Source: an uncultured Verrucomicrobiota bacterium
GTDB taxonomy: Bacteria > Verrucomicrobiota > Verrucomicrobiia > Opitutales > Opitutaceae
Length of the DNA: 58,290 bases
Direction of reading: 5' to 3'
NCBI GenBank assembly: GCA_903876795.1
Contig: CAIRBK010000066.1
Span: 1-58,290, forward strand
The notes beneath the pieces are model-generated. The model saw nothing but the letters and a program-made list of their open reading frames with translations. It was not told the origin of the DNA and ran no database searches. Of the stretch, positions 26,317-33,943 are shown piece after piece (within the stretch, counting starts at the first letter, position 1; the number at the start of each line of letters is the position of its first letter). The translations under genes and the position numbers were made by a program.

Positions 26317-27071
26317 GCGATTCCGTGCTGAAGGCCGCCCTCTATCTCGAAGCCGTCCTGCCGGCTTTTGAGTTGATCGCCCCGCACGACGCCCCGCTGG
26401 CCGCCGCCCTCGCCGGACCCGATTTTGCGGTTTCCTTTCTCGGCCCCGACCGCCTGCGCGGACGCCTCGCCGTCACCCGCGGCGTCGCCACCGTCGGCAC
26501 CGAGCCTTGCCCGGGCGATGTGCGCCTCCGGTTTCCCACCGCCCTCCAGATCGTGCGCGCGCTCGACGGCGCCGGCCGGCCCGCCTTCGCCCTGCCCGTT
26601 GGCGGTTTTCTCCATCTTCCGCGTGTCGGCCGCCTGGCCGCCGCCGGCAAACGCCTCGAAACCCTCCTCAACACCCGGGCCGACGTCCACCTGGCCCTCC
26701 ACGCGTGGGGCAACCTCGCCGTCGGTATCCGCGCGGCCATGACCTGGCTGCGCCGCCACCCCGACGGTCCCGCCGCCCGCCGCCGCCTCGGCGCCGGCAC
26801 GGCGGTGTTCGCCTGCCCGGCGTTTCCCGCACCGCTGTGGATCGACCTTGCCGGCCTCGCCGCCGGCGCCGGCGAACCGGCCCCGGCCGTCGCCGTGCGC
26901 GTGGAGTTTGCGGACCTGGCCACGCTGCTGCGGGAACTCGACAACCGCCTCGACGCCCCGGCCGCCCTCGGCCTCGGCACCCTGCGCATCACCGGTTATC
27001 TGCCGCTGGCGGAAAAACTCGGCCAGGTCATGCTCGAGGCCGGACGTCTGCTTAAACCCGCGTCCGCATGA
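26313..27071 (+). CDS. SCP2-like lipid-binding protein (tentative)
   Basis: A 252-residue alpha/beta protein. The C-terminal region LLRELDNRLDAPAALGLGTLR followed by ITGYLPLAEKLGQVMLEAG resembles the last strand and helix of SCP2 sterol-carrier domains (G-x-L-x-I-x-G-x-L-x-LA-x-K-L). The earlier stretch DVRLRFPTALQIVRALDGAG would fit the central part. No signal peptide or catalytic motif is visible. It is locked between the glycosyltransferase and the aminotransferase by ATGA overlaps on both sides, so it should act in the same pathway, perhaps binding a lipid intermediate. The SCP2 call is pattern-based and only moderately sure. Confidence 0.6.
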   Translation: MSDSVLKAALYLEAVLPAFELIAPHDAPLAAALAGPDFAVSFLGPDRLRGRLAVTRGVATVGTEPCPGDVRLRFPTALQIVRALDGAGRPAFALPVGGFLHLPRVGRLAAAGKRLETLLNTRADVHLALHAWGNLAVGIRAAMTWLRRHPDGPAARRRLGAGTAVFACPAFPAPLWIDLAGLAAGAGEPAPAVAVRVEFADLATLLRELDNRLDAPAALGLGTLRITGYLPLAEKLGQVMLEAGRLLKPASA

Positions 27072-28291
27072 ACTTCACCGCATCCCAGGCCCTCTTCCGC
27101 CGCGCCGCCGCCGTGATCCCCGGCGGCATCTACGGCCACACGACCCCGGCGGCCACCGTGCCGGGCGCGGTGCCGTATTTCGCCGCCGAGGGCTTCGGGT
27201 GCCGTTACCGCGACGTGGACGGCAACACCTTCATCGACTTCATGGGCGGCTACGGCCCGATGGTGCTGGGGTACCGGCATCCCGAGGTCGAGGCCGCCGC
27301 CGACGCCGCCCGCGCGCGGGGCGCCGCCTTTAACCAACCCACGCCGTTGCTCGTCGAACTCGCCGAAAAACTCGTCGGCCGCGTCGATTTTGCGGACTGG
27401 GCCGTGTTTGCCAAAAACGGCGCCGACCTCACCACCTGGGCCGTGATGGTCGCCCGCGAAGTCACCCGGCGGCCCAAGATCCTCAAAATCGCCGGGGCCT
27501 ATCACGGCACCCACGCCTGGTGCACGCCCGGCCACGGCGGGCTCATCCCCGAGGACCGCGCCCACCTGCACGAGTTTCCCTTCAACGACGTCGCCGCGCT
27601 CGAGGCTCTCTTTGCCCGCCATCGCGGCCAGGTCGCGGGCCTGATCCTGACGCCGTTCCATCATCCGGCGTTCGCCGATTCCGTGCTGCCGTCGCCCGGG
27701 TTTGTCGCCGCCTGCAACCGCCTGTGCCGCGAACACGGGGCGCTGCAAATCCTCGACGACGTGCGCTGCGGTTTCCGCCTGACGACCAACGGTTCCCACA
27801 CGCTCTACGGATACGCGCCCGACCTGGCGGTTTACTGCAAGGCCCTCGCCAACGGCCACCCGATTTCCGCCGCCGCGGGCCGCGCGGCGCACCAGGTCGC
27901 CGCCAGCCGCGTGTTCCTGACCGGCAGCTACTGGAACGATCCCGCGCCGATGGCGGCCGCGCTGGCCACGCTCGACATCGTGGAGCGCGACCGCGTGCCC
28001 GAGCGACTGGAGCGCACCGGGAGCCGCTTTGTCGAAGGCTTCCTCGCGCTCGGCGAACGACGCGGCCTGCCGTTGGTCGCCAGCGGTCCCGCCGCCATGC
28101 CGTATCTGCGCGTCAAGGACGACCCCTCGTTCCTGCGCACCCAGCGCCTCTGCGCCGCCGCCGTGGCCGAAGGCGTTTTCCTGCACCCGCACCACAACTG
28201 GTTTATCAGCGCGGCGATGACGGATGCCGACATCGACGACGCCCTGCACCGGCTGGACCGCGCCCTGGTGGCTGCGGGTGGCCGGGCGTGA
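27068..28291 (+). CDS. Class III PLP aminotransferase, glutamate-1-semialdehyde mutase-like
   Basis: A 407-residue fold-type I PLP enzyme. The pattern starts with FRRAAAVIPGGIYGHTTP, as in glutamate-1-semialdehyde aminomutases. The cofactor aspartate lies in LQILDDVRCGFRL (about residue 235), and the Schiff-base lysine in VYCKALANGHPISAAAG (about residue 259). The usual G-S-G of the PLP phosphate site before the active helix is replaced by KNGADLTTWA. Last gene of a coupled three-gene operon with a glycolipid glycosyltransferase and an SCP2-like protein, so tetrapyrrole synthesis is not its likely job; amination of a lipid or sugar is a possibility. Substrate unknown. Confidence 0.85.
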   Translation: MNFTASQALFRRAAAVIPGGIYGHTTPAATVPGAVPYFAAEGFGCRYRDVDGNTFIDFMGGYGPMVLGYRHPEVEAAADAARARGAAFNQPTPLLVELAEKLVGRVDFADWAVFAKNGADLTTWAVMVAREVTRRPKILKIAGAYHGTHAWCTPGHGGLIPEDRAHLHEFPFNDVAALEALFARHRGQVAGLILTPFHHPAFADSVLPSPGFVAACNRLCREHGALQILDDVRCGFRLTTNGSHTLYGYAPDLAVYCKALANGHPISAAAGRAAHQVAASRVFLTGSYWNDPAPMAAALATLDIVERDRVPERLERTGSRFVEGFLALGERRGLPLVASGPAAMPYLRVKDDPSFLRTQRLCAAAVAEGVFLHPHHNWFISAAMTDADIDDALHRLDRALVAAGGRA

Positions 28292-28312
28292 TCCCGACCG
28301 CTGCGGCCACCC
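28276..28312. terminator. Terminator-like hairpin at the end of the three-gene operon
   Basis: Perfect 8-bp arms GGGTGGCC (28276-28283) and GGCCACCC (28305-28312) bracket an inner CGGG/CCCG pairing and overlap the stop codon of the aminotransferase gene. There is no T run, so an intrinsic terminator is uncertain; it may only stabilise the 3' end of the mRNA. Confidence 0.35.
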
Positions 28313-28331
28313 GAGCGCGCGGTGTCATGCC

Positions 28332-28359
28332 CCGGCGGGGAACTTGGAGCCGCTGCGGC
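28332..28359. repeat. Left copy of a perfect 28-bp direct repeat flanking the accessory patch
   Basis: The 28 bases, which begin CCGGCGGGGAACTTGG and end CCGCTGCGGC, recur exactly and in the same orientation at 31076-31103, inside the 3' end of the tgt gene. The left copy lies 41 bases after the aminotransferase operon. The minus-strand reading of this copy (KNGRSGSKFPAGA, then stop) repeats the tgt peptide RSGSKFPAG. Confidence 0.85.
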
Positions 28360-28412
28360 CGTTCTTTCGTGGGCGCGGGCATGTGGCATCCGAGCCGAAG
28401 GACGACCGCTTT

Positions 28413-29087
28413 TTAGGTCGCAAGATCGAGTGGGAGATCCGCGATGTCCCGCAAGCGGCGCCCTTCGATCAATACGCGCAGTTCTTCATCGTCTTCTTCC
28501 GCTTTGCAGGCGGCGAAGAATTCGGGGAGCGCGATATGATAAATGCAGTCCAAGTCACCTGTGCCGTAGGCGATGGAGCCGATGCGGCTTGGTAACGGTT
28601 CTGCGGTGACCGCGACAGCCTTGGGCACGGAACCCTTGCGGTTGCGCATCAAGTTGAGCGTCTCGGTGCGAGTGTTCTGGCTGCGATCACTGCGTATTGT
28701 CCATTTGCAGGAAATACTCGCGTGAAGTAGGCAGAGTTCGTTGTTGGATCTCCGCAGCGGCGAATGCGCCGGCAATCCATCCGAAACCACGGTGGTCAGG
28801 GCAGTGTTGATCGCTGTGTCCGGCTCAGGTTCACGCACGATGACGAGATCGGGACGAATAAGGTAATCTCCGCCTAAAGATGCTCGGGTCTCCGGGTGAT
28901 TTTTAACGAGCTCCAGTAACGCATCCAGATGCTGGTATTGCTCGAACTGGCCGATGCGCCCGGGATTGGTGATCACGCTCCATTTACCGGGGCGCAGGTG
29001 ACCGAGTTTGAGAAAGGTTTCTTCAATAAATTTACCAACGTTGGCTTCGAAATTGACCGACGTGAGTGTCGTTTGGCAGCACGGGCG
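28413..29087 (-). pseudogene. NgoMIV-type restriction endonuclease, 5'-truncated
   Basis: The frame covers about 225 residues of a family whose members are about 285 long. Family blocks are clear: LRPGKWSVITNPGR, YLIRPDLVIVREPEPD, HASISCKWTIRSDRSQNTRT, RNRKGSVPKAVAVTAEP, GTGDLDCIYHIALPEF and GRRLRDIADLPLDLA. All four expected active-site residues can be placed (Glu in NFEAN, Asp in RPDL, Lys in SCKW, Glu in TRTETLNL). NgoMIV cuts GCCGGC. The frame is closed upstream by a TGA at 29088-29090. A piece matching the preceding family block (ETLTPVLPNDT) is in another frame, so the 5' end has decayed. A shorter protein from GTG at 28976 could still be made but would lack the first active-site Glu. 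No cognate methyltransferase is in the window. Confidence 0.75.
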
Positions 29088-29170
29088 TCAACGTCTCGAA
29101 AATCCACAAATCTCGACCTGATCCCATTTATGTACCGTATATTAATGGCCAGTAAATAGTTGGAATTGAA

Positions 29171-29851
29171 TCAATCCACATTTTTTGGCCGGACCCCTGC
29201 ATTGCACAGTATGTCAATCAATGCGGCGGAGACAGTTTTCTTAATGCTGTTTGAGGCGAAATTCTGACCGTCCCGATACAGCGCTTCCACACTGGCCTTG
29301 TGGTTATTTCGTGCGCGTTCACCGCACAAGATAGCCTTGGAAAATTGAGCACGAAAGGCGGTGATGCGCTCTCGGGCCAAAAACATTTTCCGAACACGGG
29401 TTTCTCGTTCAGACCATATTCCTTCCCAGTAGAGGCAGGTCTTGCAGCCCGGTTCGCATCTCGAGCCGTCATGCGCCAGGTAAGATTCCCATCCGCTGCG
29501 CTCAAGAGGAAGGTGAACTCTGGAATCGTCGCCCCGCTTCTGATTGTTGCAGCGTTTGCACGACATCACGACATTGCCGACGATATGTAATCCTACACGA
29601 AATCTGTTCATGCCGTCGAGATGTTCGACTGCGGCGCGATCCGCCTCAAGATTGCGTTCACAATAGGCGCAGTTGCTGCCAAACGTACCTACGACCGCCT
29701 GCGTGTAGCTAGCGTCGCTGACGCGCATGCCGATCTCCGAAGAAAGCTTCCGGCTCAATTCATGGAGGAACATTCCCACCAGCTTGTTCGCGACATCGGA
29801 TTTCGCCCGCGAAGTTGCCTTCGTGAGAAGTCTGGCAGAATCAAATGTCAT
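29171..29851 (-). CDS. HNH endonuclease
   Basis: A 226-residue protein with an HNH nuclease core: zinc cysteines CAYC (residues 61-64) and CKRC (98-101), the metal/catalytic histidine in AAVEHLDGMNRF (His77), and the middle asparagine in GNVVMSCKRCNNQKRGDD (Asn93). N- and C-terminal helical regions match nothing I recognise. It overlaps the XRE regulator gene by ATGA, so the two are translated together, and lies upstream of the broken NgoMIV-type gene on the same strand. It is most likely part of a restriction or other defence unit. The DNA here is visibly less GC-rich than in the flanking operons, suggesting acquisition. Confidence 0.8.
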   Translation of the reverse strand: MTFDSARLLTKATSRAKSDVANKLVGMFLHELSRKLSSEIGMRVSDASYTQAVVGTFGSNCAYCERNLEADRAAVEHLDGMNRFRVGLHIVGNVVMSCKRCNNQKRGDDSRVHLPLERSGWESYLAHDGSRCEPGCKTCLYWEGIWSERETRVRKMFLARERITAFRAQFSKAILCGERARNNHKASVEALYRDGQNFASNSIKKTVSAALIDILCNAGVRPKNVD

Positions 29852-30114
29852 TTCCGCCGGGTCCTGTTTGGCTGGACAAGCGAGCTGATCTCAACATCCA
29901 GCGCACATGCAAACGCCCCCAGCTCGTAGTCATAGACGCAACGCTGCCCCAGCTCGATCTTGGCTATCGCCGTCCTGTCCAAAACGAGGCCAAGCACGGC
30001 CAGTTTGCCAGCGAGCTGATCCTGTGTGATCGCAGGCACATGCTCCTCCCTCGCATTGCGGATCTTTGATCCGCAGAGGTTTTTGCTATTTTTGGGCGTA
30101 TAGTTATCCGGCAC
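29848..30114 (-). CDS. XRE-family helix-turn-helix regulator
   Basis: An 88-residue DNA-binding protein: YTPKNSKNLCGSKIRNARE, then ITQDQLAGKLAVLGLVLDRT followed by AIAKIELGQRCVYDYELGAF and ALDVEISSLV, the full five-helix XRE domain with the recognition helix at about residues 45-55. The GTG at 30114 was chosen because the family starts a few residues before YTPKN; longer in-frame starts add non-family sequence. It is the first gene of the regulator-HNH-NgoMIV run and probably acts like a controller (C) protein of a restriction system. A TATGAT box ends 6 bases before the GTG, so translation may be leaderless. Confidence 0.78.
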   Translation of the reverse strand: MPDNYTPKNSKNLCGSKIRNAREEHVPAITQDQLAGKLAVLGLVLDRTAIAKIELGQRCVYDYELGAFACALDVEISSLVQPNRTRRK

Positions 30115-30120
30115 GTCAAA

Positions 30121-30153
30121 ATCATAACCGATAATGTGTGCTAAATTCGCACA
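30121..30153 (-). promoter_or_regulatory. Candidate promoter and operator of the XRE gene
   Basis: On the minus strand TATGAT (30126-30121) sits at the distance of a -10 box from a transcription start at the GTG codon. An inverted repeat TGTGC-N7-GCACA (30137-30141 and 30149-30153) overlaps the -35 zone, where no good -35 hexamer exists. This arrangement fits an autoregulated controller promoter. The rest of 30154-30489 shows no gene I can support. Confidence 0.4.
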
Positions 30154-30489
30154 TAGCCTCCATTGCACGGGTTGAGATTCAGGAAAAACCGGCTCCATCC
30201 CCGGCATCGCCGCCCCCTTCTCCCGTCCGCCCTCTTTAATCTTATCATTTTTTAGCCGGCATCGCGCCTTAACCGCGCACGCTTGCCGCCATGCCTGCAT
30301 CTACCAAGCCTTGCGTCCGACAGACATCACCTGCCTCTAACACAAACCGCTCGAGCACGACGCCACGTCCACCCCTCGCGCCCAGTCGTTGTGCTGCACG
30401 CCCGAGGCCATCGCCGAGGTCCGTGCCATCCTCGCCCGCCTGCCCGGGGATTTTCCCCCGCCCCACCGCCGCCCATCCGACGCATTGCC

Positions 30490-30852
30490 ATGCCTAGAAT
30501 CATCTACGACTGGCGCTGGGAGGAGGCCTTCGACCGCTTCGGCTTCGACGACGGCGACGGTTATTGCCTCACGCAGGCCGTCGCCAACGTGCTCGAAAAC
30601 GCGGGTTGCCGCTGCCGCACCGCCCGGTTCGGCGCGCATAACACCATCATCCACCGCATCACCCTCCCTGATGGCTCCGCGCTCGACACCCCGCACGCCA
30701 AATCCTCGGCCCGCCTCTGGTTGCCTGCCCGTCTGGTCGCCATGCTAGACAATGCCTTCCCGCTAAGAGCCCTCCGCGACCACCGCCGCGCTCCGCCTGC
30801 CTACCCTTCAACCCCCAAACAGCCGACCCAAACCCCTGGTGCGTCCGTCTAA
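30490..30852 (+). CDS. Small conserved-looking hypothetical protein
   Basis: A 120-residue protein with an N-terminal block IIYDWRWEEAFDRFGFDDGD, then VANVLENAGCRCRTARFGAHN, HRITLPDGSAL and WLPARLVAMLDNAF. The W-R-W-E-E-A-F-x-x-F-G-F pattern is one I have seen in small uncharacterised bacterial proteins; I cannot assign a function. The last 30 residues are proline-rich and may be an overrun beyond the conserved part. No signal peptide or membrane segment. It lies inside the interval bounded by the 28-bp direct repeats and converges with tgt. Confidence 0.6.
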   Translation: MPRIIYDWRWEEAFDRFGFDDGDGYCLTQAVANVLENAGCRCRTARFGAHNTIIHRITLPDGSALDTPHAKSSARLWLPARLVAMLDNAFPLRALRDHRRAPPAYPSTPKQPTQTPGASV

Positions 30853-30996
30853 CCGGCGGGCTTTAAAACCGAACCCAAGACGTCATATCTTGACTCCTGA
30901 CAAAACAGCATAAACCGCCTCTTCCGTTGGACGAGCCGTAAGAGGACTGGCCGTGTTTTGTGAGTTTTGGATGACGAGCCGAAGGGGGCAGCCTGG

Positions 30997-33060
30997 TTAC
31001 GTCGGTTGCCACGCGACGAACTGCGGATGGCTCTCGATGCGGGCGGCGAAGGCGGCTTGGTCGGATTCGGGCAGGCCGGCGGGGAACTTGGAGCCGCTGC
31101 GGCGCCAGCGAGCCAGCCATTCCTCGCCAAGCGCGCGCGGGGCCAGCGGGTGCGCGGCGATGGACTCCAGACGCGTGAAGCCGATCGTGGTCGTGGATTT
31201 CGGGCCGGTGCCGGCTCCCTCGGCCACGAAGAATCCACCCGTGAGCAACGCGACGCGCACGGCGGTGGAGTTGGAATAGGTGTAGAGCTCCGCCGGCTTC
31301 GCGGCGCAGCGGCGGGCGATGCGGGCGAAGACCTCCGAGGTCCACAGGCCGGTGTCGGTCTTCGACGAAAACGGATCGTAGAAGATCACGTCGGGCGGGA
31401 CGGATTGTTCGAGGAACGTGAGGAAATCGCCGTGGTGGAGTTCCCAGTGGAGCAGGCCGGAGGCGTGGGACCAGGCGCCGTTTTGGAGCAGCCGGTGGGG
31501 CGCGCCGTGGCGCAGGTGGGGGAAGGCGTGGGGGTGTTTCCCGGCGAGCGTGAGCGGGTCGAGGTCGCACTCGAAACTCTCGATGCGCAGCGGTCGCAGG
31601 GCGGCGGGCCCGTGCGCGGCGAGTTGCGCCTCGAAACAGCGGAGCGCGGCCATGGCGTTGTGCGCGGCGCCCAGGCCGACGTCCCAGACGACGAGGTGGG
31701 CAGTCGGGTCGCTCACGCTCCCCGCTGCCTCGGAGCTGCGGAGCAGGCGGGCGGCGAGGCAGGACTGGTCGACGTAGAGTTTTTGCGCCTCGTCCTCGGG
31801 GCGGTTGACCGAGTGCATGATCTCGCCGGAGCTGAGCTGGCGGATGCTGGAGAAGCCCTTGGGGGAGGTGACGATCTCGTAGTCGCCGAGGCGCGGGTTG
31901 CGGGCGACCCTGGGTTTTTTGTCGGGGACGGTCGGGTTGTCCTCGTCGGAGCGGACGAGTTCGAGGCGTTTGCGTTCGTAGAAGGCGCGGAAGGTGCCGT
32001 CGAAGATGGCCTCGCGGATCTCGCGCATAAGCTGGTGGTAAAACCAGATGTTGTGCTGGGCGAGGAGGTGCCAGCCGAGGTTCTCGCCGGTTTTGACGAG
32101 GTGGTGGAGGTAACCGCGTTCGTAGCGCCGGCAGGTGGGGCAGCCGCAGCGGACGTCGAGGGGGCCCTCCTGGAATTTGTAGACGGTGCGGGCGACGTGC
32201 ATCTTGCCATGCGAGCTGAAGGCGGTGCCGCGCTGGGCGAGCTGGGTGGGGATGATGCAGTCGAACATGTCCACGCCGCTGTTGACTGCCTCGAGGATGT
32301 CGATGGGCGTGCCCACGCCCATGAGGTAGCGGGGGAGGTTTTCCGGGAGGTGGCCGGTGACCAGATCGGTGAACTCGTAGCGCTGGGCGTGGGTTTCGCC
32401 GACGGCGAGTCCGCCGATGGCGAGTCCGTCGAAGGGCAGCTCGCGAAGGAAGGCGGCGCTCTGCCTGCGCAAGTCGTGGTGGCAGGCGCCTTGCACGATG
32501 CCGAACATGGCTTGGGGCGAGTCGCCGCGGGCGTGGAGCGAGCGCACGGCCCAGCGGTGGGTGAGGTGCATGGCGGCCTCGGCCTGCTCGCGGGCGGCGG
32601 TGGAGGGGATGCACTGGTCGAGCACCATCATGATGTCGCTGCCGATGGCGCGCTGCATGGAGATGCTCAGCTCGGGCGTGAGGTTGTAGATGGCGCCGTC
32701 GACGTAGCTTTTGAACTTGGCGCCGTCCTCGTCCATGGCGCGCGAGTGCGGGAGGGAGAAAATCTGGAAGCCGCCAGAGTCGGTGAGCACGGGGCCGTCC
32801 CAGCTCATGAAGCGGTGGATGCCGCCGAATTTTTTAAACACCTCGGGGCCGGGGCGCAGGAGCAGGTGGTAGGTGTTGGCGAGGAGCACGCTGGAGCCGG
32901 CGCCCTTGAGCGTGTCGATCGTCTGCGACTTCACGGTGGCCTGGGTGCCGACGGGCATGAAGACGGGGGTGCGCACCTCGCCGTGGAGCGTGGTGAACCG
33001 GGCGGCGCGGGCCTTGGAGCCGGGCACGGTTTTTTCCAGAGTGAAGTTGAGGCGCGACAT
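30997..33060 (-). CDS. tgt: tRNA-guanine transglycosylase fused to an MnmC-like methyltransferase
   Basis: A 687-residue fusion. Residues 1-375 are a complete bacterial Tgt, which exchanges guanine 34 for preQ1 in tRNA(Asp, Asn, His, Tyr): VLTDSGGFQIFSL, GGLAVGE, DMFDCIIPTQLAQRGTAF with the nucleophile aspartate, and zinc ligands in CGCPTC and the LHHL stretch. Residues about 400-640 look like the MnmC/COG4121 methyltransferase: VVWDVGLGAAHNAM (SAM site), VIFYDPFSSKTDTGLW and LYTYSNSTAVRVALLTGGFFV. Both cores look intact. Normal Tgt is about 375 residues. It follows the HlyD gene after 96 bases on the same strand. A copy of the 28-bp repeat is in its last 110 bases. Confidence 0.9.
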   Translation of the reverse strand: MSRLNFTLEKTVPGSKARAARFTTLHGEVRTPVFMPVGTQATVKSQTIDTLKGAGSSVLLANTYHLLLRPGPEVFKKFGGIHRFMSWDGPVLTDSGGFQIFSLPHSRAMDEDGAKFKSYVDGAIYNLTPELSISMQRAIGSDIMMVLDQCIPSTAAREQAEAAMHLTHRWAVRSLHARGDSPQAMFGIVQGACHHDLRRQSAAFLRELPFDGLAIGGLAVGETHAQRYEFTDLVTGHLPENLPRYLMGVGTPIDILEAVNSGVDMFDCIIPTQLAQRGTAFSSHGKMHVARTVYKFQEGPLDVRCGCPTCRRYERGYLHHLVKTGENLGWHLLAQHNIWFYHQLMREIREAIFDGTFRAFYERKRLELVRSDEDNPTVPDKKPRVARNPRLGDYEIVTSPKGFSSIRQLSSGEIMHSVNRPEDEAQKLYVDQSCLAARLLRSSEAAGSVSDPTAHLVVWDVGLGAAHNAMAALRCFEAQLAAHGPAALRPLRIESFECDLDPLTLAGKHPHAFPHLRHGAPHRLLQNGAWSHASGLLHWELHHGDFLTFLEQSVPPDVIFYDPFSSKTDTGLWTSEVFARIARRCAAKPAELYTYSNSTAVRVALLTGGFFVAEGAGTGPKSTTTIGFTRLESIAAHPLAPRALGEEWLARWRRSGSKFPAGLPESDQAAFAARIESHPQFVAWQPT
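31076..31103. repeat. Right copy of the perfect 28-bp direct repeat
   Basis: Identical to 28332-28359 and in the same orientation. It encodes RSGSKFPAG in the C-terminal end of the Tgt fusion protein, 79 bases before its stop codon. The two copies are 2744 bases apart and enclose the XRE/HNH/NgoMIV-type genes and the hypothetical gene at 30490. Confidence 0.85.
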
Positions 33061-33156
33061 GAAGGACGTGGAACCGGGGAGTAAGGGGGAGATTCCCCCG
33101 GGTGCGAAGTCCTTTGTGAGGGGCGCGCGGTCCGCCGTGTCCGCAGGGGCGTGCGA

Positions 33157-33879
33157 TCAGCGGCCGGGGATCGACACGCTGGCGCGGAGGCCGGGCTTCA
33201 GGAGGGCGTCGTTGTTGTCGAGCAGGACTTTGACGCGCATGAGGCCGCTGGCGGCGTCCACGCGGGGATCGACGAAGTCGACTTTTCCGGGGAAGACGCG
33301 GGTGGCGTCGGCCACGGGGCAACGCACTTGGAGGGTGTCGCCCAGGCGGATGGCGCCGGCGTCTTCGGCGCGGATGTAGAACTGCACGTAGAGCCGGGAG
33401 ATGTCGACGAGGCGGAAGAGGGGTTGGGAGGAGGCCACGGTTTCGCCCGCTTCCTGGTGTTTCTCGACCACGATGCCGTCGAGCGGGGCCTTGATGGTGC
33501 GCTGGGCGAGGACCTCGGCGGCCTGCTCGTGCTGGAGGCGGGCGAGGTCGAGCTCGATCTTGGCCTTAAGCGCCTCGTCCTGGGAGATGATGCTGTCGGC
33601 GGAGAGGTTCTTGGAGCCCTTGTAGTCGAACTCGCGTTTTTCGAGCGCGGCCTTGGTGCGCAGGGTGTCGAGTTCCTCGATGCGGGAGTAGAGCTGGGCG
33701 AGGGTGTCGCCGGCTTTGACGCGGTCGCCCTCCTTCACGTTGATGTGTTCGATGCGGGCCTGGACGGGCGCGGAGACGACGACCTCCTTGAGCGGGAGCA
33801 CGAGGCCGGGGTATTCGGCGGCGGAGACCAGGGACGAGGCACCGGCGGTGAAAAGCAGGGCGAGGAGGGAAGGGCGCAT
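33157..33879 (-). CDS. HlyD-type periplasmic adaptor, short
   Basis: A 240-residue adaptor. A signal peptide or N-terminal anchor (SLLALLFTAGASSLVSAAE) is followed by the first lipoyl half (SAPVQARIEHINVKEGDRV), a short coiled-coil hairpin (about residues 60-125), the second lipoyl half (RTIKAPLDGIVVEKHQEAGE), and a beta-barrel domain with LYVQFYIRAEDAGAIRLGD. It lacks the long hairpin and C-terminal domain of RND adaptors. It starts 64 bases after the TolC-like gene and probably links that channel to the inner-membrane partners encoded across the divergent spacer; no RND pump gene is nearby. Confidence 0.88.
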   Translation of the reverse strand: MRPSLLALLFTAGASSLVSAAEYPGLVLPLKEVVVSAPVQARIEHINVKEGDRVKAGDTLAQLYSRIEELDTLRTKAALEKREFDYKGSKNLSADSIISQDEALKAKIELDLARLQHEQAAEVLAQRTIKAPLDGIVVEKHQEAGETVASSQPLFRLVDISRLYVQFYIRAEDAGAIRLGDTLQVRCPVADATRVFPGKVDFVDPRVDAASGLMRVKVLLDNNDALLKPGLRASVSIPGR

Positions 33880-33943
33880 GCGGGAGGTTTATTGTGACCA
33901 ATGGCCACTGGGGAAGGACGGGCGACCGGGAGGGGCGGGCGGG

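Noticed and set aside
30281-30489. Protein-like stretch EAIAEVRAILARLPGDFP upstream of the 30490 gene
   Set aside because: It looks like a fragment of a real protein, but the frame has an upstream TAA, no good start, and it runs into the next gene out of frame; too short to call.
30967-33084. A 705-codon plus-strand frame opposite tgt
   Set aside because: Composition is glycine/alanine/valine/glutamate shadow; the minus-strand Tgt-methyltransferase fusion has full catalytic motifs.
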